Positions 1-11,939 of a stretch of 64,000 nt of DNA are shown here, one piece after another; within the stretch, counting starts at the first letter, position 1; each line of letters starts with the position of its first letter. The translations under genes were made by a program, and so were the position numbers. This stretch comes from Wyeomyia smithii (lineage: Eukaryota > Arthropoda > Insecta > Diptera > Culicidae): NCBI RefSeq assembly GCF_029784165.1, contig NC_073696.1:259824494-259888493 (forward strand), written 5' to 3'. Below the pieces are notes generated by a model, which was not told the origin of the DNA, made no database searches, and was given only the letters and a program-made list of their open reading frames with translations.

Positions 1-429
1 GCTCTCTATTTTGACCTGAAATGTTGGTTGTTATTCGACGGGAATGCAAAACGAATAATGATTGATGGTGGGTACTGTCAAGTCGAGTTGTTTGTTGCAT
101 AGTTTGGTCGTGATGATCGTAGAGTTTCAAAACTTTTTAAATATTAAAATACTAAAACTAGGTTAATTACTCTTTAATTTTTTGAAAGGACAATCAGGAT
201 TTTTCCAAATCTCAGTTTTAAGCAGTCTATGTGTACTAAACAAGCAATCAAATTATCTGCACGAATGCAAAAATATTAACAGTAAACTTTCACTTTTAAA
301 TGTAAAAGGTTATTTCTCGTATAAATAGAGCAGATGCTTACCAAATGTATGACTTGGAAAAACACATGAACATTAATAAAAACACACGATACCTGCTTAA
401 ATCAAACATTATCATGTAGTGTCGCTGGG

Positions 430-900
430 TTTGGATTTTATTTTGGATCAACAAAATTCTCTTCAGGAAAAGCAAATCTTTCACCTTTGCATTTGATTAC
501 GGCCCGTAAACACTTGGCTTTGAACGGCATTCCATCCCAGACTTTCACCAAGCGGTTCTTAAAAGTGTTTTAAGTTTCCCAGTCGATGAATAGCGGTTGC
601 AACTTTCCTCTGTTGGATATTGCTTCCCAAACTATCACAGCTGAAGCATTCTGGAATCGTTCCACTCCTGTTTATCGGCTGGAGTATCATGAAGACATGC
701 TCCATATATACGATCATTCTGCTTGATCAAAGCAACCACCAACGTAAACAATTTTTCATCTGAAAAAAATTTGCTGTGAGCAACGTGCGTCTTCAGTAAC
801 AATCGAGATCTGGCAACCCTGCCGACAATATTTCTGCGCGATAATCCGTGAATCTTTTGCTACTCGGAAACCCCGTATCCAAGGCCATTTTTGATTAAAA
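430..900 (-). pseudogene. Tc1/mariner transposase remnant (C-terminal half)
   Basis: Read on the minus strand, fragments of a Tc1/mariner transposase appear in shifting frames: FSDEKLFTLVVALIKQNDR (about 770-715), then VIVWEAISNRGKLQPLFID (about 640-590), then VWDGMPFKAKCLRAVIKCKG near 530-470, followed by a stop near 440. These are the family's block around the second catalytic Asp, its VWGAIS-type strand and the C-terminal AVIKAKG-type helix. Frames are broken and no terminal repeats were found, so it is a dead relic. It is a different subfamily from the copy starting at 990, which lies in the opposite orientation. Confidence 0.7.
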
Positions 901-989
901 AAAAAATGGACAAAAATTGCCGATTTTTCATGGGTTCACCTTCACACGTACTGATGAAACTACCCATGCAGCATCAATCATAGTAACCC

Positions 990-1499
990 ATGAGTCAGCA
1001 GAAAAAAATTGACAGCTCTATCAGTCGAACTTTAACTGCAAAAACATTGAAGCTACTTCGTTCAGAAGTGTGCGCGTTCGAAGAACCGTCAAAAACGGAC
1101 ATTGTGCTGCAGTTCGTGGACACCGGATACGCCCGTTCCGGCATCTACAACATCTTGGCACTATTGAACAACAGTCCGAACATCGAAAGAACGTCCGGTT
1201 CCGGACGGCCGAGGACCCTGAGCGACAAGAACCTCCAAAGGATGCTGAAGAGGAAAACCGAGGGAAAAGTGGCTACATCGCTGCGTTCGCTTAGCCAGGA
1301 GGTCCGTGCAGTAGGCCAAACAGTGACAAAGTATCTGGTGAACATGGACTTACATGTTAAAAAGCGGTAGTCCTGTCCACTGGTCTCGGAGCTGCAGGCA
1401 ATTACGACACGACAGGACCTAAATAAGATGGTTATGTCGATTTTCCCGGCAAATCACGACGTGGTGGTAGTGATGGACGACGAGACCTGTTTCGTCCTG
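990..1499 (+). pseudogene. ITmD37E-like Tc1/mariner transposase, N-terminal part
   Basis: The ATG at 990 opens a reading frame of 126 codons. It has the paired helix-turn-helix layout of Tc1/mariner transposases: a first HTH, then a GRPR-type linker (GSGRPRTLSDKN near residue 70), then a second HTH. A stop at 1368-1370 interrupts it. Coding similarity continues to 1499 with the strand MSIFPANHDVVVVMDDETCF, which carries the first catalytic Asp. At 1500 the gene is cut by the fold-back element and resumes at 4007. The same family is present at 11940-12630. Family assignment comes from recognised motifs and resembles mosquito ITmD37E. The gene is non-functional. Confidence 0.75.
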
Positions 1500-1837
1500 G
1501 GGTTCGCCACAGAAGGCGGAATCACAAAAGGCAGAAGCACAAAAGGCAGAATCCTGAAAGGCATAATTCTGTGGCCGTACACAGCAGGCAGAATATTTCA
1601 AAAGGCGGAAATATGAAAGGCAGAATTTCGAAGGGCACGAAAGGCAGAACCACTGAAAGCAAAACCTGACACACGATAGCCAAGTGCGTGATGGCAAATT
1701 GGTGCGAATCCTGGTCACGGTACCAAAGCTGCTGCTCTACATTTACTATTTTTTTGGTAACTAGGCTTAATACCTGGACGCAAGCAATGACCAGTTTTGG
1801 CGGAAGGTTTGCACCTAATCTGGTCAAGCCTCAATTA

Positions 1838-1998
1838 CACTAAGGTCGCTTTTTACGCGGTTTATTTTACGCGGCTTTTTTTACACGGATTCCGGAATTT
1901 ACGCGGTATTTGTTTTTGCCCGGATTTTGGTTTCCCTTCACTCGAAATGCAAAATTAACGATGGTTTTTTTTTTACGCGGATTCCGGAATTTACGCGG
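1838..1998 (+). mobile_element. ACGCGG-repeat MITE, copy 1 (right end truncated)
   Basis: It starts with CACTAAGGTCGCTTTTTACG and repeats the motif TTTTTTACGCGGATTCCGGAA internally. It interrupts the left arm of the fold-back element: the right arm reads straight through from CAAGCCTAATTA to GATCCGAAACG, whereas here the MITE lies between them. TA flanks both sides (1836-1837, 1999-2000), as expected for Tc1/mariner-type insertion. The right terminal repeat (CTTAGTG) is missing. Related copies: 15956-16131 and 27039-27133. Confidence 0.75.
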
Positions 1999-3029
1999 TA
2001 TAGATCCGAAACGCGCAAACTGGTTTGGCTTAGGTCCTCAAAACTTTCACTGCGTCACGGAGAGTAATTTTGCGATTCTACACGCAAAAGTTGAAGTCTT
2101 GTACAATCATTGTGTCTTCCCGATTCGCACAAATGTTGCACAGAAATCGCACAATAAATGTGTGAAACGCATAACGCAACAGTTGTACTGCGAATACATT
2201 GACATAGAATGAAATCAAAATATGTATCATATACCGACACTTCATTTCTCACGTCGAGTGTATTGGTGACTGCTACTCATGGAGCAGTGCGAGCAGCAAG
2301 CAACAACTTGTGGACTCACTAGATTTGAATAGCTATAATTCTCGATCGATTTTTTCGATGGATTTGGTCATTAAAAAGTACCATTGAATGATTTGCAAAA
2401 AACGAAACAAAATTCTGTTCACAACATTTTGTAGCTTCACCGCAAAACTAGCAAAACCCTGCATTCCACAAAGCCACAAAAGCGTTGCTGATTTTTTATG
2501 GCAACACTTGTAAATTGTGAATAATTATTATTTGTCATTCTTCTCTTTCGGTTCGGATTGCGACGCGCAAGGCGATATCTCGTTGCTTCAGGAAATGAGC
2601 GAGACACCCGTGCTGTACATACTTGATACCAGTGTTGTTGGTCTCACTCATACTGTCGGTGCGTGCTTGCTGCTATTCAGAGGAATGCATGAAGAAGAAA
2701 AAGTATCTCGAAAGCGTGTGTGCAAAAGACTTGAAAAGCGTAGCATATGTCTCGTCCTCAAGCAGAAAGGAGGAGAATGGTTTTGCTTCTCGCTCGCTTT
2801 GCAATGCTGCTTGATACCAGTTGTAACTGTTTAGGTGTAGTAGTTTGGAGCTGCCAAATACATTGAAGAAACGCTAGTGCATTAATTGCGTTATGCCCAA
2901 CACGCAATCATTGTACTGGTTCCGAATTACATCAACAATTGCGCTAAAAACGCACAATTTTGTACTGGTTTCGCATCATCCAACTTTTGCGTGTAGGTAT
3001 AACTTACACAGTACATAACCAAAATCGAA

Positions 3030-3339
3030 TCTGCCATTTTGTGATTCTGCCATTCGTGCTCTTTGTGATTCTGCCTTATGAAATATTCTGCCTTTCGTAA
3101 TTCCACTTTTCGTGATTCCGCCTTTTGATTTTGCGCCTTTCGTAGGAGTCCCCTCGCCCTGGATGGCAACGACTGGCAGTGCACATCGCATTGTACTTCC
3201 CCCACGAAGGAAGGGGTCTCCTACGAAAGGCAGAAAATCAAATCACGAAAAACAGAATTATAAAAGGCAGAATATTTCATAAGGCAGAATAACGAATGGC
3301 AGAATCACAAAGAGCACGAATGGTAGAATCAAAAAATGG
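3030..3339. repeat. Inner inverted repeat of the fold-back element
   Basis: Left arm about 3030-3154 (CTGCCATTTTGTGATTCTGCC and similar). Right arm about 3217-3339, the reverse complement. They are separated by a unique 60-bp loop containing CTGGATGGCAACGACTGGCA. The arms use the same GGCAGAATCAC unit as the outer arms, so this is either a second fold-back copy inserted in the first or an internal duplication. Confidence 0.75.
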
Positions 3340-4006
3340 TCTATGTTCTTTTTAACAACACACATTCGCGGCCTTTGGCCGACTCTATTATCCAAGTGTA
3401 TGCTGTCCTTACTCGCTACTGCTCGTTCGGACTACTAATGGATAGAAAACCTGTTTGAATAATCCTAGAAAACCATTAGATCAGTTGTTTGCATGCGAGA
3501 GGTCGCCGCTTCCGACGGCGGGTCGGTCGCCGGCTCGGACCGCGGAAACCACGGCGGCTTTGTGCCGCCTCGGTTTCTTGCCCTCGATTATGCGTTTTCG
3601 CAGCATGAATTGTTTTATGTTAATTATAACCAACAAGCCGTTGAGACTGGTGTAAGTTATACCTAACATCGAAAAAATACTCTCTGCGATGCCGTGAGAG
3701 TTTTAAGGACCTGAGCCAAACCAGTTTGCGCGTTTCGGATCTCATAATTAGGCTTGGTTTGCACCTCCCATCAAAACTGGTCATTTCTGTGTGACCAGTT
3801 ATTATGTCTGGTTAGCAAATAATATTAAATAATAAATGTAGCGTAGCAGCTTTGATACCGTGACCAGAAATCGCACCAATTTGCCATCACGCACTTGGCT
3901 ATCGTGAGTCAGGTTCTGCTACCAGTGATTCTGCCTTTCGTGCCCTTAGAAGTTCTGCCTTTCGGAATATTCTGCCTTTCGTGCTTCTGCCTTCTGTGGC
4001 GAACCC

Positions 4007-4290
4007 GAAGGAAGTGAGCACCGAGATGAAGTTCATTTCACATACCAAGTTCCCCAAGAAGGTGTTGCTATGGCTGACAATCAGCGAGAAAGGGATGCGA
4101 AAGCCGCTCTTCTTTCGCTACGGATTGGTCGTAAACAAGGAAATTTATAATTCGAAGTGCCTGTCGGCAGTTGCGTCACTCATCAAGAAATACCATAAGC
4201 GCCAATTATTATAGCGCCAAGGCTTTGCTTTACGTTGCTCAAGCTAACATAGTTACCTTTCATGGTAAATTTATTAAACTCAATTATCTG
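4007..4290 (+). pseudogene. ITmD37E-like transposase, central part (continuation of the 990 copy)
   Basis: Coding similarity resumes directly after the fold-back element with PKEVSTEMKFISHTKFPKKV, then LLWLTISEKGM and PLFFRYGLVVNKEIYNSKCL. These match the block between the first and second catalytic Asp of mosquito Tc1/mariner transposases. After about 4200 the frame shifts (YSAKALLYVAQANIVTF lies in another frame), and the similarity fades by about 4290. The segment between VVVVMDDETCF and NPKEVSTEM seems shorter than in intact family members, so some coding sequence was lost. Confidence 0.75.
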
Positions 4291-7200
4291 TTTTTGTTAT
4301 TTTTTTCCCACCATCCGAAAAAAGTCCATTTTTTCACCGCTAATGTTATATATGCTTCTTAGGGTGAGTGTCAGGCATAGCACATCATCCCCTTTTATAG
4401 AATGATGTAGTGGAATTTAAATGTAACGAAATCATTCATAGGATGGCTGTCCCAGAGGACTTTATTGATTTGGTTGATATTTTTTGTGTATGTTTTTGCA
4501 ACATTTATTTCTGAATTTTTTTTTAACGGTAAGATCTAACCGGATTTTGCACTTTCTCCTTCCTTATCTATACATTATTTATTTTTGTTCTACTTTAATT
4601 TTTTTGTGAAGTAAGCTCTCGTTTTTTTACTTCTTACTTGTTTTTACACGCTTTAATTAATCATATTTTGTTTTGATTAATATAGCTTTTGCGAAACTAT
4701 GTGTTTTATTTCGCAATTTGGTTCTGATATTGACATAACCTAAAAAGGTTTTATAGGATAGGTATATATTCTTTTTCAGTTCTCATTTTCAATTTTAATC
4801 CAATTGCTCTTTTCATTTCATCTAGATTATTTATTTTCGCTATTTTTGTAATTTCTATTGAAATTTAGTTTTATAACCTTCAAAATTATATACTGGATTG
4901 TTTGTTTTTTCTAATATATGTTGTAGAAGGTTTAATTTATTCACATCATCATCATCATCATATCGTATCATAAGCGCCATGGAAATCTTTGGAACTATCA
5001 ACGGTCTACCAGATCGATCCTAACTGTCATTTCTAACAACAAGACGAACAAACGACGAAACCATTTTTCTGCTCCGAAATTCTCTTACCCAGTTACATGA
5101 TTTCTCTTTCGTGTTGATCTTAATCAAGCCACCCGCCGCTAATACGTTAAGACGATCTTGAAGCAACGTGAACAGATTCAGATTTGTCAAGTTATATATC
5201 GATATATCGCGGTGGGGCGTTATTACGTTACGACTCAGGAATGTATATACCAGACACCGAAGCCACTGGCCACATTTTTACCCTCAGACTGCTGGTACTT
5301 ACTTAAATTTATTTGCGAATGAAACGAATGCGTCGCAATCGTTGCCCGTGCGGAGAAATGTGGATCAATAGACATATTAATTGACAGTATCAATAAAACC
5401 ACCGACGCGAAAAGTGGAGAAAGTGTCTCAAACTGTTCGCTGCTACCAGCGCTGCTGGCATCCATATCAGCTGGGTTGACCCAGCCTGTAAGACTTGTTA
5501 TACCTTACTTCGGTTTGTGAAGCAGGCTTGACTGGTGGATATTATATCGCACTGCCAGGTGTGCAAATCCATTAAAAAGAACTACTTTTTAATGGCAGGA
5601 AACAACTCGCATATTTTTATTTGCTTAGATTAAAGCGTTCAATAAAACATCGATAATGTCACAAAAATATTTGGTTAGTTTAGTTAGCTATTAGCGAAAT
5701 TGTATCGATACAAACAATCAATCAAAAACGTTGTGTAATCCTCATCACGCGCTCGATGCTCATGGGTAACATCCAACCATCACGTGCGTACCTATTACTG
5801 CATCAAGTCTGACCGGGGCTATGACTAATCACTGTTTCCCACCCAGTAGCTTCCACACGCAATGCCCCTCGCGGTTGAGACTTATCGCATCCTACACCGT
5901 GCAGTGCAGAAGAAATCGGGTATAAAATCGAAATTTGATACAGTGTCGAACCGTACCGAATAGCGCTTACGTGCAAGTTGAAAAGCGAAACTGTAATTAT
6001 TTTTTGGAACATTTAATCGATACTTTCATGCCGGTGCAACAGCATGGCTGCAAAAAAAATAAATGAGGATAACAACAGATCGTAGCATCAGTGGGTAAAG
6101 CAGCGCTTCGAAAAATGGAATCTGTTTCGTAATTGTCGATCAATGGTGGCCAATATTGGAGCATGCAACCGCTAGCTTTGTAACCGCCAACAGACGTGAC
6201 CAACAAAGTGGCCAAAAGCACTACCGGGGCACAAATAAATGTTACCAAAAGTAGCCTTGTTATGGCATTTTGTTTTTTTCTTTTCCTTTGGTGCTCACGT
6301 ACATGCTGAATATCATTTATAGGTTTTAGTTCAGTTCACAGCTGTCCGCACAAGGGAGGTTTTTGGGGTTGAAATCTCCCCAGAGGCAAAGCTGAAAGAA
6401 AAAACGCTGTTGATGAGCAAATGGGGAAGTAGCTTAGGAGAAGCTAATTTATTATAAATAATTATTATAAATATGTACAGGCTATGGCCTGCGACAAGCC
6501 TGTCCTAATTGTATGCCTCTAGCGCTTACAATTAGTAAGCAATTCAACACAATTTTTAAAATTCATACGAATCTTCAAGATACTGTGAAATAGAAAGCTG
6601 AGACTTAAGTTCGGATGAATAGAATATTGTCCAGTACAAGAATATTTTTGTGAATATTTTGTCCAGCAGTTTTCATCATCTTATTCTGATTTCTGAAAAT
6701 GTGTTCTTTCCTAGAGACATTTTCATTACATTACTTCATTTTTTGTCTTTAATTTTAAAGGAAACTTTCGTTCCACAATGTCCTCAAATATTCTTCATAC
6801 CATTCTTCAAAATCGCTGTCGTGCATATCTTCTCAACCAACTTTCGTCATAATTAGCCCATTTATCTCACGCCTAGGCTTTCACTTTCGACCAAACGAGG
6901 AAAAAAAAAGATAAAACAAAATCAAACAGAAATTATCGGATTTTGACCATTTCCAAAAGAAAGCGAAAAATTTGTCAGCTAAAAAGATTGCGCGTGCGAT
7001 GCCCCCAACGCCGTGTGCGTCGATCCATCCGGCCGGGGGCCACTCAACTGGGCCCCGCACGAACACGCTTCGGGTGTTTGCTGGTTTTCCGCTGCCCCGC
7101 GAACAGGTGGCCAAAAACGGCAGCATCCTCTCTCTCTCTCCCTGGCTGTCTCTGTCTCAACTACCGCAGCATGCACACTCTCGTGACTTGCCAGATTGAT

Positions 7201-8187
7201 GGCTGTTTGTATTGATACACTTTCTTCGCTTGTAGGAAAACGCACATATCTTATCACGCAGCTTGGTCGGTTTGGATTAGGAGAAATGAAGCTGTCGCTT
7301 CCGCGGTTGATGACTGTGGCCTGTAGCATTCGGGCCAATGCCAGCTGGGGGGATGAGGAAGTGCGGAAGCTCACATGCATCGGAGCGAAGTAAAACCTCG
7401 AGAAAACTAAGTCAAATATGCAATCATGCTCTGATGCATTTGCAGCCGCCCCGTCAGCTTTCGTTGCTGCTAACGAACGGAAAAAGAGAAAATTCAATCA
7501 AGCAGATAAACAAACATGCTTGGTCACTGTATAATGACTTCGCCGTCAGTCGATCGAACTAAAGCGCTCCACCGTCGCAGATCACGGTCATCGTATATGT
7601 ATAAAACTTCACACTTACTAATAAGTGACGATTGATATTGCATGTCTGACGTTGATTTGACAATAAAAGTTACTTTTGAAATTTCACAATAATCTGTCGG
7701 TTTTACTGTCGAATTATCAGAGCTTCGTCGCTTGTTCACATCTTAAGCCACAGGTTGATAAGAGTATAGTGAAAATGTGCAGCTATCGACCGAAAAACCT
7801 TGTACCACCGTACTCTTCAACGGCAAAATTTTAATCATTGATTTTAACCACCGGGCAGTACAGTCGGATGATTTACAAACTGCCTAGAGTATTGCTTTGC
7901 ATCACGGTACTAACGTGGCACCTTGTTTATAAACTGGTGGCGCTACAGGCTCTGGGTATCTGTTTTGCATACGTGGTCCGCCGAGAGGAAACTTTGTCAA
8001 CTCGGATGTAATTGCTCTAGCAGCCCTTCAGCAACGCGTATCGTTTGCAACAGGATGATACTATTATCACTCCATAATAACCACGGGCGAGTTTCAAGCG
8101 GTTAAGTTTTTATGAATGAAACTGACAAGCATGAAGTTTCGTAAAACTTACTATCATTTATAAGATATTATTAATATTTTTGCCTAT
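4291..8187. other. No gene recognised; AT-rich intergenic DNA
   Basis: No reading frame here resembles a known protein family. Seen: a short (CAT)n run at about 4946-4964; a perfect 11-bp hairpin at 5569-5595 (CCATTAAAAAG, 5-nt loop, reverse complement); and a GC-richer patch at about 6985-7150. The longest frames in that patch have no ATG-supported, family-like content. Confidence 0.5.
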
Positions 8188-8335
8188 GCACAGTGGTCTA
8201 AACTCGAAAAATCGTGATCGTTTCATTTGCTGTGAAATATTGATTTATGTACCCAGTGTCTTCAGCAAGTTTATTCCATATAATAAGGCCTTTCTTTTGG
8301 CGTTTTCGGTTTTTTGATAAATCCCCCTATTAGTT

Positions 8336-8431
8336 AGATATAAAAACAATTTTTTCTAATTTTTAAAATACCAGATTGCTTTCATCAGCAATCTGGTATT
8401 TTGAAAATTTGAAAAAATAGTTTTTATATCT
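8336..8431. repeat. Near-perfect palindrome (hairpin MITE)
   Basis: Arms 8336-8380 and 8387-8431 are inverted copies ending in AATACCAGATTGCT / AGCAATCTGGTATT around a 6-nt centre. Weaker complementarity extends to about 8297 and 8470. The segment starting CACAGTGGTCTAAAC at 8188 upstream recurs at 32854-32886, which points to a dispersed element. Confidence 0.75.
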
Positions 8432-9785
8432 TACTACTTGGGGGGAAAATCTATAAGAAAAAGAATTGCTGAACACTGTAATCTTCTATCTGTACGTCTG
8501 ATATGACGAAAAAGAGTTTTACGAGGAACACTCCTCAAAATTAGTTTTTCGTTCATAACTTTTTCTGTAATCGTTGAACGCGAACGGACGCAATTTTTCG
8601 CTGTGTCACAATTTGCTCGTTGAATATACTTAAATTTATTGTTCTCGGATAGTGTTTCATAAATGTAATCGTAAACTGAATCAAATCAAAGGTAAAGTTG
8701 CTAGTCGAGCAAAAATCAGCCCGGAAATTGTGAATTCAGACTTCAAGTGACTAATAAGCAACTAACTGTGACAATTCTGGTCTATCAGCACCAGGAAAGA
8801 GGAAGAAAATTGTGTATGTTATGTAATGGTGTCGAGTTTAGTGCGCTGGACAAGGGTGCTTTTTGGTGCGGCCTCAATTTCAGCTGCAGCCAGGAGCCAG
8901 CTCAATTCAAGTGTTTGTTAGAAGTTGAGATCGGTTGTGAAATTTCCGCCTAATCAAACACAGTGTCGGTTAAATATTGTGTGAGAAAAAGTAAGGACAG
9001 GCAACAGCCTAAACTTATTCCCAATCTGATCCGGATGATATAGGTGAGAGCGTTCCTTTTATATTTAATTATATTTTTCTTTAAATGCTGGAGGATTCGA
9101 TCAATGGGATAGTGAACAAGCAGTCTATGCGTGTTCGCGTGCATTTAATATTTAGAAGTAGCCATTTTGGGATAAAATTCATGGAGTCGAAACTAAACCA
9201 CGGTTAGAAGTAGAGTTTGAATACCCGGCTTCACGCGTATTGTTCTACACAAAATAGCGTTAGTGATAGAGCCCCTCATTGGATCATAATTTGTTACCAG
9301 TAACTAAACAAAATAGCTAAAGTTGTTTTGGAAAACGTGCACATGGATTATGAGAGTTTGAAATGTAAGTTTTGCTACTAACCAGAATCGATGCTAACTA
9401 TTTTTCGATTTTTCTAGCTTTTGAATAGTCGTTTTGAATATTATTTTATAATTATGGCTAGTTTGGCGTTTTGTTCGCAAATTTGAGACCAAGTTTTGGC
9501 AAATATGTGTACCTGCATTTTTCAAATTATTAGGGCTTTGGATGCATGGAATTTCGCCAAATTTTGTATTTGAAAGGCGACTCTTGCGTAGACAAACAAA
9601 AGAAAATCGACGTGAAACGCCGCGTCCATACGCGTCCACATCGGTAGAAAGGAATAGAGCGGTCGTGCATGATGCTTTGGTTCTGCCTTAAAGTCAGGAA
9701 ATCGCTTTTTAAAAACAGACGAATGTCGTTAGTCGACCTGTTAAGCAGAAAGCCATATCTCCGGGTGACCGAATATCTACCGTTA

Positions 9786-10160
9786 TAATTTTCGGTATAA
9801 AGAGGGTCCTTCACGAAGAAACGATAGAAGTGGCGAGACGTTAACGTGGACTCAACTCCAGTAGTTTTCGTAAAATCGTGTAGTCAGCTGAGATAAATCA
9901 ATGGGAGATACGTTTCGGTAGTTGTATAAGGACTTCATAAACAGATGTCCGAATGTCACGTCGATACCTTCCATGAGTTCGTGTTTTCTACAGATAGATT
10001 ATCAACGCGATGTAGTTTTCGGTATAACCTCTTGGAGGAAACAATAGAAGTGTCGAGACGTTAACGTGGATAGAACTTTCGTAGCTCTCGTAACATTGTG
10101 TAGTCTGCTGAGATACACCAATGGGAGACTCTCTTCGGTAGTTGCATGATGATTTGTTGA
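9786..10160. repeat. Tandem duplication, period about 220 bp
   Basis: The block from TTTTCGGTATAA through GAGACGTTAACGTGGA to GGTAGTTG occurs at about 9789-9925 and again at about 10015-10145. The GAGACGTTAACGTGGA motif lies 220 bp apart in the two copies, with scattered substitutions. No coding potential is apparent. Confidence 0.7.
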
Positions 10161-10641
10161 GGGAAGGTTCGAATATTTTAGTCTGTATTAATTTAATCGC
10201 AGTTCCGGTATTCTCGCGTGCCCTTTTTTCGGTGGTATATCAAACAGAACGAGTTCGAATCGCGTAATAATTTTCGCGGAGGTTAATATGAACTTGTAGG
10301 CGCGATATTTGCTATGAATCCGGTACCCGAATTCAGCGCATCGTTTACCAAAACGAAATCTGCTGCAAACCCTACCCTTTTCTCCAACATCCCAGTGATT
10401 TCTCGTGGAAGTGCAGAGGTGTTCTCGGCTTCCAATAAAGCGAGTATCACGTCAACATATTCCCATACACACTCCTTCTTTGACCTGCATTCGGATGCGG
10501 CCGGCGCTGGTATTGCCTAACATAAAGATAAGATCACCAGTTTTTACACATTGAGGATGAATGTTAGTCCCAAACATCACTCATTGGTTCTCTGTGTGAT
10601 TACAGCTGATCTGGCAATAACGGAGTAGCAACCGCGGGCGG

Positions 10642-11048
10642 TCAATCATGCTCATGCTCATGCTCATGCTCATAACTTTTTCTGTAATCGTCGAATAATT
10701 CAAGATGTTCTAAGATTTTATTCATTATGCTAAATCTCGCATTTTTGTAGAATATATCGGTTTGATATTTTTAGTTGTTGTAAAGATATTTCTAGTTTTT
10801 GCTGAAAATAACCAAAAGTTTGTCAAAAGAACTGCAGAAAAAGAGTTCAACTCAAAAGAGTTCAACTGTTTCTAGTTGTATCCATCCGAGTACTGAATGA
10901 AAGAAAAACACCCCTCAAAATTATTTTTGGTCCATAACTTTTTCTGTAATCGTCAAAATAATTCAAGATGTTCTAAGATTTTGTTCATTCTGATAAACCT
11001 CGCATTTTTGTAGAATATATTGGTTTGATATTTTCATTTGTTGTAAAG
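10642..11048. repeat. (CATGCT)n microsatellite and a duplicated 116-bp repeat
   Basis: Four CATGCT units lie at about 10648-10673. They run into the repeat CATAACTTTTTCTGTAATCG...TTGTTGTAAAG at 10671-10786, which recurs in direct orientation at 10933-11048. A shorter match (ACTCCTCAAAATTAGTTTTT to GTAATCG) is at about 8529-8572, so this is a dispersed family. Confidence 0.7.
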
Positions 11049-11082
11049 CATTTATCTTCAGATCAGATACTTGAAAACAATA
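11048..11082 (+). repeat. 35-bp direct repeat, left copy
   Basis: GCATTTATCTTCAGATCAGA through AACAATA. The same 35 bases with one substitution occur at 13243-13277. The interval of about 2.2 kb between them contains the Tc1/mariner relic at 11940-12630. Confidence 0.7.
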
Positions 11083-11939
11083 ACATATACAAGTAATTTA
11101 GAACTAATGAGGAAACCCACAATAATTTTTATCTTTTATTTTATACAGTCTTAAAATATTATTAAATTATTCATTCATGCAAGGCTGTTTTATAGATCTT
11201 GTGTGAAATTCCCATTCCTCAAATGCGGCAATATTACCTTTTAGAGGTGTCACAATATGTGAAATATTTTCGACTCTATGCACGTTGGGTTAATTGTAAC
11301 TGTTTTGAATGTACACCATTCAGAGAGTGAAGTTAAGCAATTTGATCATAACCGAATATCGCGTCGTTTGTTAACGACAATTAGAAGAGAACAGCTCTCT
11401 ATTGTAATGTTGGATATTCTACGCGATAAATCCAGCTCAGCGATGTTGTCTCCAAGGAACAAACTCGGAACAGCATTCCGTTAGAACTTACGCGTGCTGT
11501 TTGTTAAATGAAACCAGATCTGCATAAGCGGCAAGAACTGATTCTAGTTTTTATTTGACTTCCAGAAAAGATTTGATTTGACAATCTGGAGGTGGATATA
11601 ATTCTGCACAACCGACGATTTTTGTTGTAATCGTGAGGAACCGTGAAAATTATTCTATTAGTTAGTTATAATGCGAGTCATACGTGAGTTGAGAATACAC
11701 TTTTACAAAACTGAAGCTGTACTTACGTTTGCATTGAAAAAATAGACTTTTTCGGATGGTAATAAAAAAAATTAAGACAGAAAATTGAGTTCGATAAAGT
11801 TCCCATGGAAGGTAATTATATTCAGGGTCGGATTTAAGTATTCTCTTTTCTTAAATATTGAATATTGAAATTCACGAAGGTCACGAGTAAAAAAACCACT
11901 ACCACTCTGTCTTCACGGCTGGCGCAGGACTATGGGGGG

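Larger units (their letters stand above)
1500..4006. mobile_element. Fold-back element made of GGCAGAATCAC-type repeats
   Basis: The first and last 18 bases (GGGTTCGCCACAGAAGGC and its reverse complement) are perfect terminal inverted repeats. Both arms continue inward for several hundred bases. They consist of a degenerate repeat of about 14 bp, AAAGGCAGAATCACG, then a shared stretch containing GATAGCCAAGTGCGTGATGG, and later GATCCGAAACGCGC (left about 2003-2020, right about 3722-3743, inverted). The element splits a Tc1/mariner transposase: coding similarity stops at 1499 and resumes at 4007. No clear target-site duplication is visible. There is no credible transposase inside, so it is non-autonomous. 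A second, nested inverted repeat sits at 3030-3339 and a MITE at 1838-1998. Confidence 0.8.

Noticed and set aside
1500..1660. CRISPR-like regular repeats
   Set aside because: Degenerate ~14-bp units without unique spacers, part of fold-back arms in a eukaryotic genome.
6979..7497. 172-codon minus-strand open frame
   Set aside because: It begins at a non-ATG codon, has low-complexity composition, no family motif, and lies in a locally GC-rich patch where long chance frames are expected.
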